Source: Onthophagus taurus (Eukaryota; Arthropoda; Insecta; Coleoptera; Scarabaeidae). From it: a stretch of DNA of 64,000 bases. Positions within the stretch are counted from its first letter, which is position 1. Every line of letters starts with the position of its first letter. This document shows, one piece after another, positions 32,028 to 43,900 of the stretch. Under the pieces are notes generated by a model, which did not search any database, was not told where the DNA came from, and was given only the letters and a program-made list of their open reading frames with translations. The stretch spans positions 28,031,501 to 28,095,500 of the forward strand of contig NC_091971.1 in the NCBI RefSeq assembly GCF_036711975.1, given 5' to 3'. The position numbers were made by a program, and so were the translations under genes.

Positions 32028-32044
32028 TCCTGTCACGGTCGCCA
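32028..32044 (-). promoter_or_regulatory. BEL/Pao primer-binding site, tRNA-Arg type
   Basis: On the plus strand TCCTGTCACGGTCGCCA sits two bases from the 5' LTR edge. It reads as the 3' end (with CCA) of an arginine tRNA with a UCG anticodon. The minus-strand PBS therefore begins TGGCGACCGTGAC, as in many insect BEL/Pao elements. Confidence 0.8.
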
Positions 32045-32046
32045 AA

Positions 32047-32294
32047 TGTTTCGTGATCACATACAAGAGAACTACCCGTTCTCTGAGCAATCGTCCAGTA
32101 ATTGTGGTTTTCTATTTGGTTTTATTCTTAAATCAGTTGAACTCAATCGAATTATTTGACAAAACTAATATTTTTTAATAATCTTTTTTTTTTGTGTTGC
32201 TATGACATTGTTACTAACGAACGAACAACTATTTTGCGTTTTGGATTGCACGTTCTTTTAAAAATAAAAACTTAAACGTCCCAAATCATCAACA
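32047..32294 (-). repeat. BEL/Pao LTR (5' LTR of a minus-strand element)
   Basis: This 248-bp repeat has TG...CA ends and nearly matches 26438-26684. It is followed by the target duplicate CTAGT. Confidence 0.95.
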
Positions 32295-32299
32295 CTAGT

Positions 32300-32640
32300 G
32301 TTATATACTTTCCGAAGACTGTTTAATATCATTCTATTAATATCAAGATGATTATTTGATTGTACGTAAAACCTAAAAATATTTTCAGCGGTACCACAAT
32401 TGCTTACATCATTTGAAGCAGTTAACAATCCTCCCCGATTTTTTCTGTTCAAAATATATGAGTTACTTTCTACCGCAAATAAAGCATCTGCACAAATAGC
32501 ACATTTGATTGACTTGGCTGTTTTTCTAGCCACAAAACAAGATATGTACTCAGTAACATTGATTAAATATGGCGACTAATTTCCGAAATACGGAACTTGT
32601 TCGCTTCCTTCGTCTGTTTCGGTTTCAGAAAAAGCGTTCA
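32300..32640 (-). pseudogene. P-element-like transposase, C-terminal part
   Basis: The minus strand reads SETETDEGSEQVPYFGN, a stop, then VTEYISCFVARKTAKSIKC, CAICADALF, and KNRGGLLTASNDV. This is the typical C-terminal block of P-element/THAP9-like transposases (YIxxFVxRK...CxxC...GGLxxPS). It is cut by the BEL/Pao insertion at KVYNTS, and the last few codons resume on the other side near 26432-26416. Confidence 0.8.
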
Positions 32641-32654
32641 GAGGATCATCGACA

Positions 32655-33922
32655 TGTTCTTTTTGATTGCCACTACTTACTCCACCGAACATGCGACGTT
32701 TCAACTGTTGGAAAATATCATCTTGGGATTAAATGAAAAACAGGCCACAACAGCATTGTTCATGGACCTTACAAAAGCCTTTGATAGTGTACATCACTCA
32801 ATCCTTTTGACCAAGTTGGATAGACTTGGCTTTAGAGGTGTTAGCTTATCATGGATGAAATCCTATCTATCAGGGAGGTTACAATGCGTAGTTGCTCACA
32901 ATGAACAGGGAATAAAAATAAGATCAGCTTGGAGAGAAGTCAAGCTGGGAGTACCTCAGGGTTCCATATTGGGTCCTCTATTGTTCCCCCTGTATGTGAA
33001 CGACTTACCACGTGTAACGAACAACATTACGATAATGTTTGGGGATGACACAACGACTGTGGCGAGGTGTAGCACTGATTATAAAATCCAAAAATCACTT
33101 ACTGTGGATCTGAATAAATTTGCGGATTGATTTGAAGCACACAATATAAAGTTAAGTATGTACAAAAAAACGAAAATTGTTAATTATCATTTATGCTCTG
33201 ACCAGATCAAGACGAGGTATCGGGATACTGAGATTGCCAATGTTGAAGAGATTTCGTTTCTGGGTTGGAAAATGGATCCTGGACTGTCTTGGACCAATTA
33301 TATTGATTTCCTTGCTGGCAAGAACAGTCATTTCTCCTATGCCATTCGGATTATTTCCAGATCAGCTGGTATTGAGGCAGCATTAAGTGCCTATTATGCT
33401 TATGTCCATTCCTTGCTAAGATATGGAGTTGTCTTTTGGGGCCGTGGTGTTGGTATAGATAGAATCTTCGTACTACAGAAGAGGTGTGTAAGAGCAATCT
33501 TTGGTCTAAAAAATACTGATAGCTGTAGAAGTTACTTTAAAGACTATAAAATACCTACCTTGTATGGAATTTATATTCTGGAATGTGCTGTATTGGTTAG
33601 GAAGAATTACTTTGAATTTTTTAAAAAATATGAAATATCACATCCTCGAAACACGCGCGGGAAGGTGAAGTGCTATCTGGTGCCACCAAAAACGCACCTT
33701 ACTAAGATTCAGCAGACGGCTCTGTACCAGAGTCGTACAGTCATTTCGGAAGGCACAAAGATCCTGCCAGTTCTAGGATCCGATGTATACCATTGACATG
33801 TTTTTCCAATTTAATGTTTGAACTCAATGTGTATTATATTACAATGCAATTATTGTTAAATTGACGTACTCTACGCTTTTTTGGTAAAATGGGGGGAATA
33901 AAGTATTATTATTATTATTACT
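32655..33922 (+). pseudogene. CR1/jockey-type LINE, 5'-truncated, one in-frame stop
   Basis: A single frame holds most of RT and the C-terminus: STEHATFQLLENIILGLN, LFMDLTKAFDSVHHSILL, GVPQGSILGPLLF and IMFGDDTTTV. The last replaces FADD with FGDD at the catalytic site. TGA at about 33128 replaces what should be Trp in FADWFEAHNIKLS, and the frame then continues to 33796. The 3' end has AATAAA and (ATT)n at 33900-33922. It is inserted antisense in the P-like transposase gene, splitting TSILT from the downstream coding sequence. Confidence 0.85.
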
Positions 33923-34612
33923 GTCAAAATAGAAGTATTGTCCACGCGCACGCAATTTGCAGAAGTGGATGCTTCAATTTCAGTTTTCAATAAAAGCCTC
34001 TTCTAGGCACCTTCAAATTGTTTCGCTGTTTGATTGTTATTGAATCCACCTCTTGATCTGATAACCGAAAAAAACATCTCGATGTGATTCTGGCTCCATA
34101 AGGAGTCCATCAGGTTTTGTTTGACCAAATCTTCGAATAAGTTTTGTACGCTTAGGATAGATATGATCAAGCCTAGGAATCCAGTTTTTCTACCAAAATC
34201 CAGAGAATCCAGAGAAATCAGCATCTGCAACACTTGTGCTCAAAACTTGTACAGCCAATCTGACTTTCATAATTTCCCGTCGGAAATGTATGTGCCTTTT
34301 TATCAATTTATTAGCAGCATGTAGGCCTTTAGTCTGTTGCAAGTTTATTAAAGAAATATCATTTAATTTTAACCAATCGGCAAGAGTATTTCTGACAAGT
34401 TTCACCATGTGACAAGGGTCTAGTATTATATGGATACGTTCATTGTTCACAGGATGTCGAAACCAGGGTTGTGCATCAGGATATCTTAAATTTGCTTCCA
34501 ATTTTGATGCAACAGCAAAATTTGTTGCAATTCCGTCAAATGTCATACAGTTTTCTGCCCCTCCATGCTGTTTGGGTTGCATATCATCTTGACAACAGCT
34601 TGCACTCGCCAC
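33923..34612 (-). pseudogene. P-element-like transposase, central catalytic part
   Basis: The minus strand reads MTFDGIATNFAVASKLEAN, FRHPVNNERIHIILDPCHM (the DPCHMxKLxRN block of P-type transposases), LAVQVLSTSVAD and, after a frameshift, SLWSQNHIEMFFSVIRSRG with GFNNNQTAKQF. These are hallmark blocks of the P-element/THAP9 RNase-H-like core with its GTP-binding insertion. The N-terminal THAP domain is absent: coding sequence starts only about 25 bp inside the right terminal repeat. Confidence 0.85.
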
Positions 34613-34646
34613 GCGTAGTCTAGAGGAGTAAGTCTATGTATGATGG

Positions 34647-34971
34647 CAAAAATGTAAATCACTCTGTATAATTTCAAAGTAAATTTGAGCTTTGGCACTT
34701 ATTTATTATTAATAAACAAATTTATTAACCTCTTTAATTAATTTTATAACCTAAAAACTAGTTTTATGTTTTGACCTTGGAAAGCGTTCCAATCATAGCG
34801 ACATCTAGCTAAAACTGCGTTCAAATATAAAGTTCGTTACAACACGATCAAGTGACTCATACAACAGCACAGCACGTTCGAACACGTTTACAACGTGGAC
34901 GTTTTCTTTAGCCGTTTCTTTTTAATATAACGCGTTAAATCCTTCGGAAATTTCGTGTATTTTAAGTGTAA
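34647..34971 (+). promoter_or_regulatory. Promoter and 5' leader region of the SA-like cohesin gene
   Basis: These ~325 bases separate the P-like element's target duplication from the first ATG. No strong TATA box is seen, which is usual for a constitutive or germline insect gene. The stretch from about 34830 is less AT-rich and likely holds the transcription start. P elements characteristically insert here. Confidence 0.4.
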
Positions 34972-37900
34972 ATGAAAATGGGAAGCTTGGACGAGTCATC
35001 TTCACCAATGGAACAAGTTTCGTTAGATTTGATTTTTACTAGAATTGCCCATCAATTAAGCGAGTATGAGAGCAAGTATGAGGAGGAAGGTAAGCAAATT
35101 TATTACAATATATCTACATATAAATAAATAAATTTAATCAAACCGAACTTTCAAATAACAAATGTGAGGTTAGAATTTTTTAATAAAAGGTAAACCGTTA
35201 ATGAATTCTATAACCGTTTCGAACGTGTAAGTGTTAATTACGTTAAAACATGTAAATAGTGTTGTTTTCCTGCTTAATTATTTATAAATTCTGTTGAGAT
35301 TGGTATTTTTATTTGTTTACGGTTGGTATCATTGCTTTCATTTGTGTTGTTGCAAATAGATGACAGTTTTCTTTCTACAGTTCGTTTTTCTTTCTATAAT
35401 ACCTGTCAAATTATTGTAAAGTTGGCAAAATTAACAGGAAGTTTTGTTTTATCATGTTTTGAAATAAATAAATGTTTATTTTATCATTATCAGCATAATA
35501 CAATTGTACTAGTTTGGGCTTATTGCAAGACCTATTATAATAAACATATCAACGGTTCAACGATGTACTTTAAAGAAAAAAATCGTGTCAGTAACATGTG
35601 GCGTACTGCTTTGTTAAATTATACAGCAGAATTATTTAACAATTTATTGTATAAATCACGTTGAAAACTTAATTGAAAAAGGCTGGTACAATAAATATAT
35701 ATATATATATGGGCCAAATTGGACACTTTTAAAGGGAAACTCCTCTTTTTATAAGAGATCGAGGAAAAATGATATCAGTGTCTAAGGCTCGATTTTTATA
35801 AGAAACTTAATGGCGAAAACCGCATATTGATATCTCTTACGGTTTCAGAGATACAGGATGTTTTTCAAAAAAGTGCATTTTCGAAAAGTCATAACTTTTT
35901 TCTTATTGATAAATCTTCCTTTCTGTGAAAACATTTCTACAGCAACTTTTCATGTAGAATTCGCTTTCCCTCAAATCAATATTTTAGTAGTTATGGACAT
36001 AAAAACAATTTTTTTAAATGGAACACCCTATATATTTTTGCTAATTCGACGAGAGCATAAAATTTCCTTTCCAAAAATATAGCACACTTGATATCTCGTT
36101 CAAGTCTTCATTGAAATATACAACTTGGAAACTTTTAATATTTTCAATTGCGTATTAGTAGGCTAGTGGGCTTTATCGGGGTTTTGATAAAACAAATGCA
36201 TTGTTTATGAGTATCTATCTGTCAAATTTTGATTCAAGATGAAAGTGTTAGTGCTTATCGTTAGAGTATTACTTAGTTGTCATCAACTTTCAAAATAATG
36301 TCATATAAAAATTATGAAAAATGGAACATAATAGTATGTTTTATACAATCTGGGGAGAATGCAGAGACTGCAGGAAATTTATATCATGAACGATATAAAT
36401 TCATGCGCCGTTCAAGATCTCCTGGTCTGAGGTCTCCTGGACTTTACTAGTTCTGTATGGCTTAAATCTGAATTGTTTTCCATCCACAGATATCAACACA
36501 GCAATTGAGTATAACCACGGGAATTCCAAGAACCAAACCTAGACGGATTTTGAAAAATTCAGATTTAAGCCATACAGAACTAGTAAAGTCCTCAGGAGAC
36601 CTCAGACCAGGAGATCTTGAACGGCGCATGAATTTTTGCCAATGGCTCTTGGGAAAATGTGACGAAGCACGCAATTTTTCTTTAAATTGTATTTGGACAG
36701 ATGAAGCGTATCTGTGTATTGTTGACGATTTACCTCTAGCGCACCTGCGAAATGTATTTTTTCAACATGATGTTGCACCGCCTCACAATGCTGCTATTGT
36801 CATGAATTTTTTGACCGCAGCTTTTGGTGATTGTTAGTTAGGTAATCAAGGTTCTATTCGCTGGGCGGCTTGGTCACCGGAACTAACACCTATGGATTTT
36901 TTCCTTTGGGGAAGATTGAAAGATGTTATCTATAAGCAGCCAATAAAATCCCGACAGCAGTTAGAAGCCGCAGTTGTGAACCCTTTTGCAACACTTAGGC
37001 CCATTGAACTTATCAACTCGGCAAAAAGGGCTAAAAAATGATGTCGATTGTGTATAACACAAACCATTTTGGGGATATTTTGAACATTTTCTATGGAACA
37101 GGGGTTTACTTTTGTTGTTATTTGTTGCCGTATGTTTATTCTTGATTTATAATAAGTTTTATTAATTTAATCTGCTTTTTGTTTATAAGTTTATGTTCTT
37201 ATTCATTGTAACCAACTATCTTGATGATACTACTTATAAATGTAATCTCGTTTTTCTTTTATTTCCAAAGCCTACTTTTTCAAAGTCTGTACATATAAGT
37301 TTTAAAGTTGTATACAGCGTGTCCCGTATCTTCCGCATCCGCTCGATTCTGAAGCGATCTTTCTAATAAAATTTTTCCAAAATATCTCTCCTGTTTAAAG
37401 TCTCTCCAATACCTATTCACTTCAATATCGCAAAAAGTTTATTTCTCTTTCCGTGTCGAATCTATTGGTGCGAAACTAGTTTAGAACGGCGCGGTGGGCC
37501 GGCCGCGGCCGGGGGTGATACCTGTATCTCTGAAACCGTAAGAGATATCGATATGCGGTTTTCGCCATTAAATTTCTTATAGCAATCGAGTCTCAGACAC
37601 TGATATCATTTTTCCTGTATCTCTTATAGAAATAGGAGTTACCCTTTAAATGTGCCAAATTTAGCCCACCCTGTACTTCGATAAAATCGTATTTATCTAA
37701 AAATGTATTAGTATTTTAACCTCGACTATTTAGTTATTGCAATATAACATAAAAATTAGGAAAATAACGTAAATTTTATAAGGGTAGTACCTAGGTAATA
37801 CCAACAGAAACCTTAAAAAATGTACGTTGACAAGTATTATACAGGTGTATCTGAATGACTACAACAAACTTCAAGGGGTGATTCTTTAGTGAATTTTAAG

Positions 37901-40900
37901 GGTACTTTAATGTAGTAAAAAAACACTGGCATTTATACGTCAAAAATATTTCTGATGCAAAGCTTACTAAGATTTTTTCATTATAAATTCATTCCAACTT
38001 TCGATTAACAACCCTAGCTTGACAGTTAGTATTTGCTTAATTAATTTTTATCTCAGATATTATTAAATACCTCCATAAAAGAATTTGAGTAACTTAGAAG
38101 GGAATATTGAAAGTACAAATAAGCTAGAAACGAGCCTATTATGAGCTAAAGTTATTCTCCAAATTTCATTTACCTGGCGTTTTTAGTTTTCGAGAAAAAT
38201 AAATAAACCAAAATTTTCCGACTCCTTAAAATTCACTAAAGAATCACCCTTCAATTTTTGAAACAATTTTTTTTAATCCTTTATTTCGTCATTTAGAACA
38301 TCCAAGAGTATTTAGAACTGCAAACGCCGGAGAAGAATTCAATTTCTTTAAACCGCGTAATGCTGACACCATTTATTATTGTCTAATAATGGATCCAAAT
38401 TGTGCTGAGGTGAGTAGGCTTCTTACTACGTAATTATTAGTTTTTATTACGTTTATTTAAAAGGAATTGGCCACTTCTTTAATTGAGAAATATGAATTGG
38501 ATGACAAAGCGGCTACTGCTGAAATGATACAGTTCTTTGCTGATGTTGCTGGAATACAAAGTATAAAGATAAACGAATATTTTGGGATTTGTGATTATAA
38601 CCAGATACTGAAAAGAATGATAGATAAAATTCCAACAAATTATCAGGTAATAATGTTTTCCTTTTAAATTATAACTCGATCTAACTATTTATTATTACAA
38701 GGATTCTGGTTATTTATTGATTAAGGAGGATGCTTGGATAAAGAAAGTGACCTCAATCTTTACGAAATTCGTGAAAATATGCGTACATAAATCCGAACAA
38801 AAAGGAAGTTTATTTAAAAATATCTTCTCCGAGTTATTTGAGTTTTTAAAAGTTTTTTGTAAATCAAAAGTGCAAGTGTTTAAGCACACAGGACTCTTTT
38901 TCGGTAAGATTATCTGAGAGTTATTAAAAATCGTATTAAAAGTGTCGTATTTGTTGCAGCTATTAATTTTTCCATCGCAATAGGGAAAATTGCAAGAGGT
39001 CACGCATTTGTGCTCTCAAAATTTAGAGATATTGCTGATTATAGCGATTATTATCGAACTCAACTTGAGAGTAAAATTAAGTGTTGCGAAACTGAATTAA
39101 ATTTATGTCTGCAATATTCCAGGTTTTTAGCAACCATCATATTGTGGGAAAAGTAAGTGGTTTCATTATAAATACATTTTATGAATGTTTTTGTTGTTTT
39201 AGTAAAGTATATTATCACGGGATGAAACTGTACTATAAGTTATATGTAACAAGTTTGCCCCTTTTATATATTTCTGGAGATGATGTAGTGAAGAACGGAT
39301 ATGTATCCAGTCTTGTTTATTATCTTAATTATCAAGTGGTATGTATTAAATATAAGCATATTCCAAAATTGTAATCCGAAATTTTTCACAAATTTCTTAC
39401 AAAGTTTTTATCTTATTATTATTATTATTGCTGCCAGGCTGGGGGGGTGCGGTCCCTTTCGCCACTGCGACCTATAAGATCTATTGCAACTTTAGCACTT
39501 CAAAAGTTTAGGGCAAATGTAGGTCTATAATCAACCTTAGTATTGCTCTAAGGTCTTGTTTCTTTAAGCTTTACCGAAAATTTTACCGGTGAGAAGTTAG
39601 CAATAGATTTGCCTCCTTAACAAAAAAATTATAATATGTAAAAATATACTGTAAACAAATAGCTTTGGTACTAATAACTCCATAACAAAACTTATAATCA
39701 CATTTTTTGTAATTATATCAACCTACCAATTTTATAAAGGCGTGTATAATACATTTTCAAAATTTTCAAAATGAAACATCGAAAGGTTGAAATTTTATTT
39801 CACAGCCTTTTTTCCCATGCCCTAAAAGACAGGAATCTGCAAAAAATCCGAGACACTTATCAGTTAAGGCTTAAAAAAATCGTAGATACTAGTGGTTCCA
39901 ATGAGACGAGATTTTCATAAAGTCTTGTCTCGTCTCGCCGCACATAAGGCCATATTATCAATTTACGACGACAAAAATGTAAATTATGATTTTATTTGAT
40001 ATTCTGATCAAAAATACTTATGTGGAGCCTATTTCATAATTATCTTTCAGAAAAATACCTAATTAGAGTTAGTTGGTATCAAGTGCTTATAGTATGTTCT
40101 AATTTAAAAAAACGCAATTCAAAGACAAATTGTTTATTAGGGTATTCATGATTGATATGCAAATATTTCAGGAGGTGGTAGTACTGGACAAAATAAGAAA
40201 AAAATGCCAATATACATGTGGCCTCAACGGCGTTATTTTCGATATACAGGATGGAAAAGTTTAAATTATATTTTCGAATTTAGTTTCTCTCCAGTATCTT
40301 CTGAAATAATTGTTTCAAATTTGATACATTTATTGTCTTTTAGAATCAGATAGGCAGTACACAGGTGTTCATTTTTTTAGTGCCCGATCCATATACGTTC
40401 CGGAACCTTTTCTTTTTGAGTGCCCTGTACAGATTCTGATATCATATTCCAACTACCTGTCCTTTTATTCGCCTATTTGGTATTTTAGATTATTATCGCA
40501 TTTGTTGTTGAAAATAGATAAAAATCTTCATCTATCCTTGGTTCGCATTAATGGCTATTTTTGTAAATAACTCGAAAACAATGACAAATTCGAGAATAAT
40601 GCAAAACACCAAACAGTTGTAGAAAATGACAGAGATTTTGAAGGTTATCAGAATGTATGCAGCTAAAAAAATAAATACATATAGTTCGTTTTTTTTCTAT
40701 AATACTTGTCAATGTAAATTTTTTAGGGTTTCTGTTGGTATTATCTAGGACCCTTATAAAGTTTATGTTGTTTTCCTGATTTTTAGTAACATTTTCAGTA
40801 ACTAAATAGTTGAGGTTAAAACACTAATAAATTTTTAGATAAATACGATTTTAACGAAGTACATATTTATTGTAAAAACGTGCTACAAAGTAATTAAATA

Positions 40901-43900
40901 GAACAAAACACCTTTTCTAGGTAAATAAATGGCAAGTCACAACATTTTTTATGCACCTTTTTGAATAACGAAAGCTCAAACGTCAGTGTGATATATTTAT
41001 TTCAAAACATGATAAAACAAAACTCCCTGTTAATTTTGCCAACTTTACAACAATTTCACAGGTATTATAGAAAAAAAATGAACTATAGTTACCCTCAATG
41101 GTCAACTGTATATCGAAAATGGCGTGTTTTTGACCACATGTATACTGGCATTTTTTTCTTATTTTGTTGATTACTACCATCCGTACCCCCTGAAGTATTT
41201 GCACATCATTCATTAACACCCTGTATAGTTTAAATTAGTAACATAAGTACATGACATAATGTACAATTTTGATTAAAACATTATTTTATATAATATTATT
41301 GTTGGTTAAGTCCATCATAATGCGTTAAAAAAAGTTTTTTTAACGTGTTTACTGTGTTCTTTAACGTGTTACGATTTTAATATTTAATGTTAATTTTACT
41401 TCTAATGTCTGATGTAATCTTGTTTAATTGAAAATTTTGACAAGCTCTCCGAAGACGGCTAGGTAGCCGAAACTAGTAAGAGCAAATAAGTAAAAATCAC
41501 TGGAGTATACGAAAACAGATTTTTCAATTTACTATTATTTTATATGCACATCCTCATCATCACTAAAGTAAGTATGTTGCCTTAGCATGCTTAATACAAC
41601 TTCATTGAATTGGCTTTTACTTTTTTTTCGATTATTTGTCACAATAGGGTCCGAAGATACAAGCATCCAGTTAAATATGTCAGTATTGGGGTTGATCCTT
41701 GTCAGTATTGAAGTTTTTCGGGAGTGATATTGTCTTAATTTTTTAAACTCTTTATGACCTGTCTCAATTACGTCTTCTGATAGTTGACCCACTGACAAAG
41801 GTAAAGATTTTATGATATCAGCTCCATGTATTAATAGTTTGTGAACACTGGCACTCATTTTGTACCAACTATAAAGCGAAACAACGATTTGTGCTGTTTC
41901 AAAACAATAGTTTTTAAATATATCTTCTTTAACGTAGTGCCCACAAGAAATGATGGACAGTATATTTGCTAATTCTTTATCGATTCCTGTTATTTGGAAA
42001 ACAAGCTAGGATTCTTCAAAAATTTCCGCGCTGTGTTTCCGTCGTTACTATTACCTCCACCTTATTTTGGCTGATCAACTACGAGGCCCAATTTCTTATA
42101 AAATTCGGCCACTATTCGATTTTTTCTTTCCTTTACTTTTTCTTTGTCATTTTCATCCCTTGCTTGCCACTTTTGTAACTCCAATTTATATGCTATATGC
42201 AGTAAATATTCATAGCATCTAAGATGTGCATGAAGTATAGAAATACCATATTTAAATGTGTCTTTATAATAGACTCTGTTCTTTAGTTTCTCTAGATCAT
42301 TTAAATCTTTAGGAGTAGCCTTACACACATTGCACGCTTCTGAACTTGAAGTATCAGTCAAAATGTTGACTGTCTTTCCATCCAGCATCGTACATATGGG
42401 AATATGTATAAATTTTATTTGCTTAGTTCCTAGAACGATTATCGTGGGCTCCAATTTCAATATTTGTGTTTGTACTTCGTTATATTCTTCTTTTACATTT
42501 TGGACATTTTCTTTCTTTATTTTAAATACAATTGGACGGCAATACCTTGTCGATGATGGTGTCGTATTCTTCCAATATATTTTTTTGTTACTGCCATTAG
42601 ATTCACACATTTGTAGTGGCACGATCGTACACAAAATGATGTTGGAATCCGCATATTCCGAATTATTGGCAAAATTTTGTTTGTAAATACTGTGTCCACC
42701 GCTGGCATCTAAGCCCCATTTATAATAAACTTCGATAGTATCACAGTCCTCCGAAATGTTTTGAAATTAATATTTGTTGGATAACACTTCCTCTTTGTTT
42801 CTGCTATCACATGATATGAGGGATAAATATCAGCCCCTCTTTCTTTTGCTCCAAGTCGCATCGTTATGTAATCCTCTTTTATCAACTCAAGATCCACTAT
42901 AAGAGCTAAAGCTTCTTCAGGGCTGTACGGTCTTATATTATTTTTGGGCTGTACGAAGGATGACGTATCTTGTACCTTTTTCATTTTTTTTTATGTGTTG
43001 GGCGAAGATTGTATTGCTAATTTCATAACCTGAGCTGCAGTTCTTTTGCCTGATTTCACGAAGCTTGATTCTGCAGCCAAGCAGAGTGTTTCTGAGCAGA
43101 GATTTGATACAATTGGTTCAACATGTCGTTGCTTACTGCGTTGAGAGCTCTCTTCGAATAATTTTATTGGCCTGCCTCGACTCTTTGGTGCTGTTGCTAC
43201 AAGCTGTGGTGGCTGTATGTCCGGGAGTTTCAAGTCTTCATTAATCCAATTCATATGCTTGTTGTTAAAACGCTCGTACATATAATTACAACCTCGCCAT
43301 TTCGTCAAAACCTTCGTAACAAACACTTTGACCACAAGTTTTATTTGTTTTGTACAATTTTCAGAAAGTTCACTAATGCTAAACTTGTCCAATATATACT
43401 GTAATAATTGTTCATTACACTTTAATGACGATAACCTATAAAACTGTTTATTTTTTAACACTATAAACAGTTCTTTTCTCTTAATCTTTATTTTCATTAA
43501 AGCGGGGTCGCCACAACCTGAAAAATACCCTCTATTTAACGAAGGGGGAAACAAGGGGACTTCTATTTTATTTTTTGATGTTATTTATAATATATTTTTT
43601 GGAACTAGTATAAAAAGTTTGTGTACTTTTTGGAAGTTTTTATATAACTCTAGCTAAAGTTGACATTTCAAAATTTTTTTAAGCAAATAATAAATGTTAT
43701 ATAATGTGCATCATATCTAAACTACGAACAACTGTTAAGTTGACAGTAGTGGCAGATTAAAGTACATACCTGACGCTTCAATATCCATATTGAAAAACTA
43801 ACGATTTTAAATTTAGGAAAATATTACGAACGTAATTACTCTGTCAACAATTCACGCGTAACTAAGTGTATTCCCCGTGCAAAAGATAAGCCAACTTTGA

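Larger units (their letters stand above)
26433..32299 (-). mobile_element. BEL/Pao LTR retrotransposon, near-intact and recent
   Basis: The outer limits are defined by the 5-bp duplication CTAGT at 26433-26437 and 32295-32299. The LTRs (247 and 248 bp) differ, as far as I can see, only by one T in a poly-T run, so the insertion is very young. The element carries a primer-binding site, a single gag-pol frame with one nonsense codon, and a polypurine tract. It landed in the C-terminal coding region of the P-like transposase. Confidence 0.95.
25995..34638 (-). mobile_element. P-element-like transposon, invaded by BEL/Pao and a LINE
   Basis: The ends are CATAGACTTACT(A)C(A)CTAGAC on the left and the matching inverse on the right, about 30 bp of imperfect inverted repeat. 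Both are flanked by the identical 8-bp word TATGATGG (25987-25994 and 34639-34646). An 8-bp duplication is the signature of P elements. Removing the nested BEL/Pao (26433-32299) and the LINE (about 32655-33922) leaves about 1.5 kb, so the copy is also internally deleted and lacks the THAP DNA-binding end. It lies about 330 bp upstream of the SA-like cohesin gene start. Confidence 0.9.
35383..37845. repeat. Repeat X, copy 1, split by MLE-A
   Basis: 35383-35480 (TATAATACCTGTCAAATTAT...) and 37676-37845 are inverse copies of parts of 40685-41070. MLE-A lies between the two halves, so it inserted into this repeat. Confidence 0.6.
34972..39338 (+). other. SA-like gene, exons 1-6 block
   Basis: Exon 1 offers two in-frame starts (34972 and 34978). 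Intron 1 (35090-38296) holds transposon material; introns 2-5 are 50-56 bases long, typical of insect genes. Exon 6 ends CAAGTG|GTATGT in phase 0, and the next exon found in frame is 21.8 kb away. Confidence 0.82.

Noticed and set aside
35323-35664. 113-codon ORF in SA intron 1
   Set aside because: Its sequence is part of dispersed repeat X (inverse copy near 41000) and lacks any family motif.
36462-36674. 70-codon minus-strand ORF inside MLE-A
   Set aside because: It arises from the local inverted duplication and the complement of the transposase.
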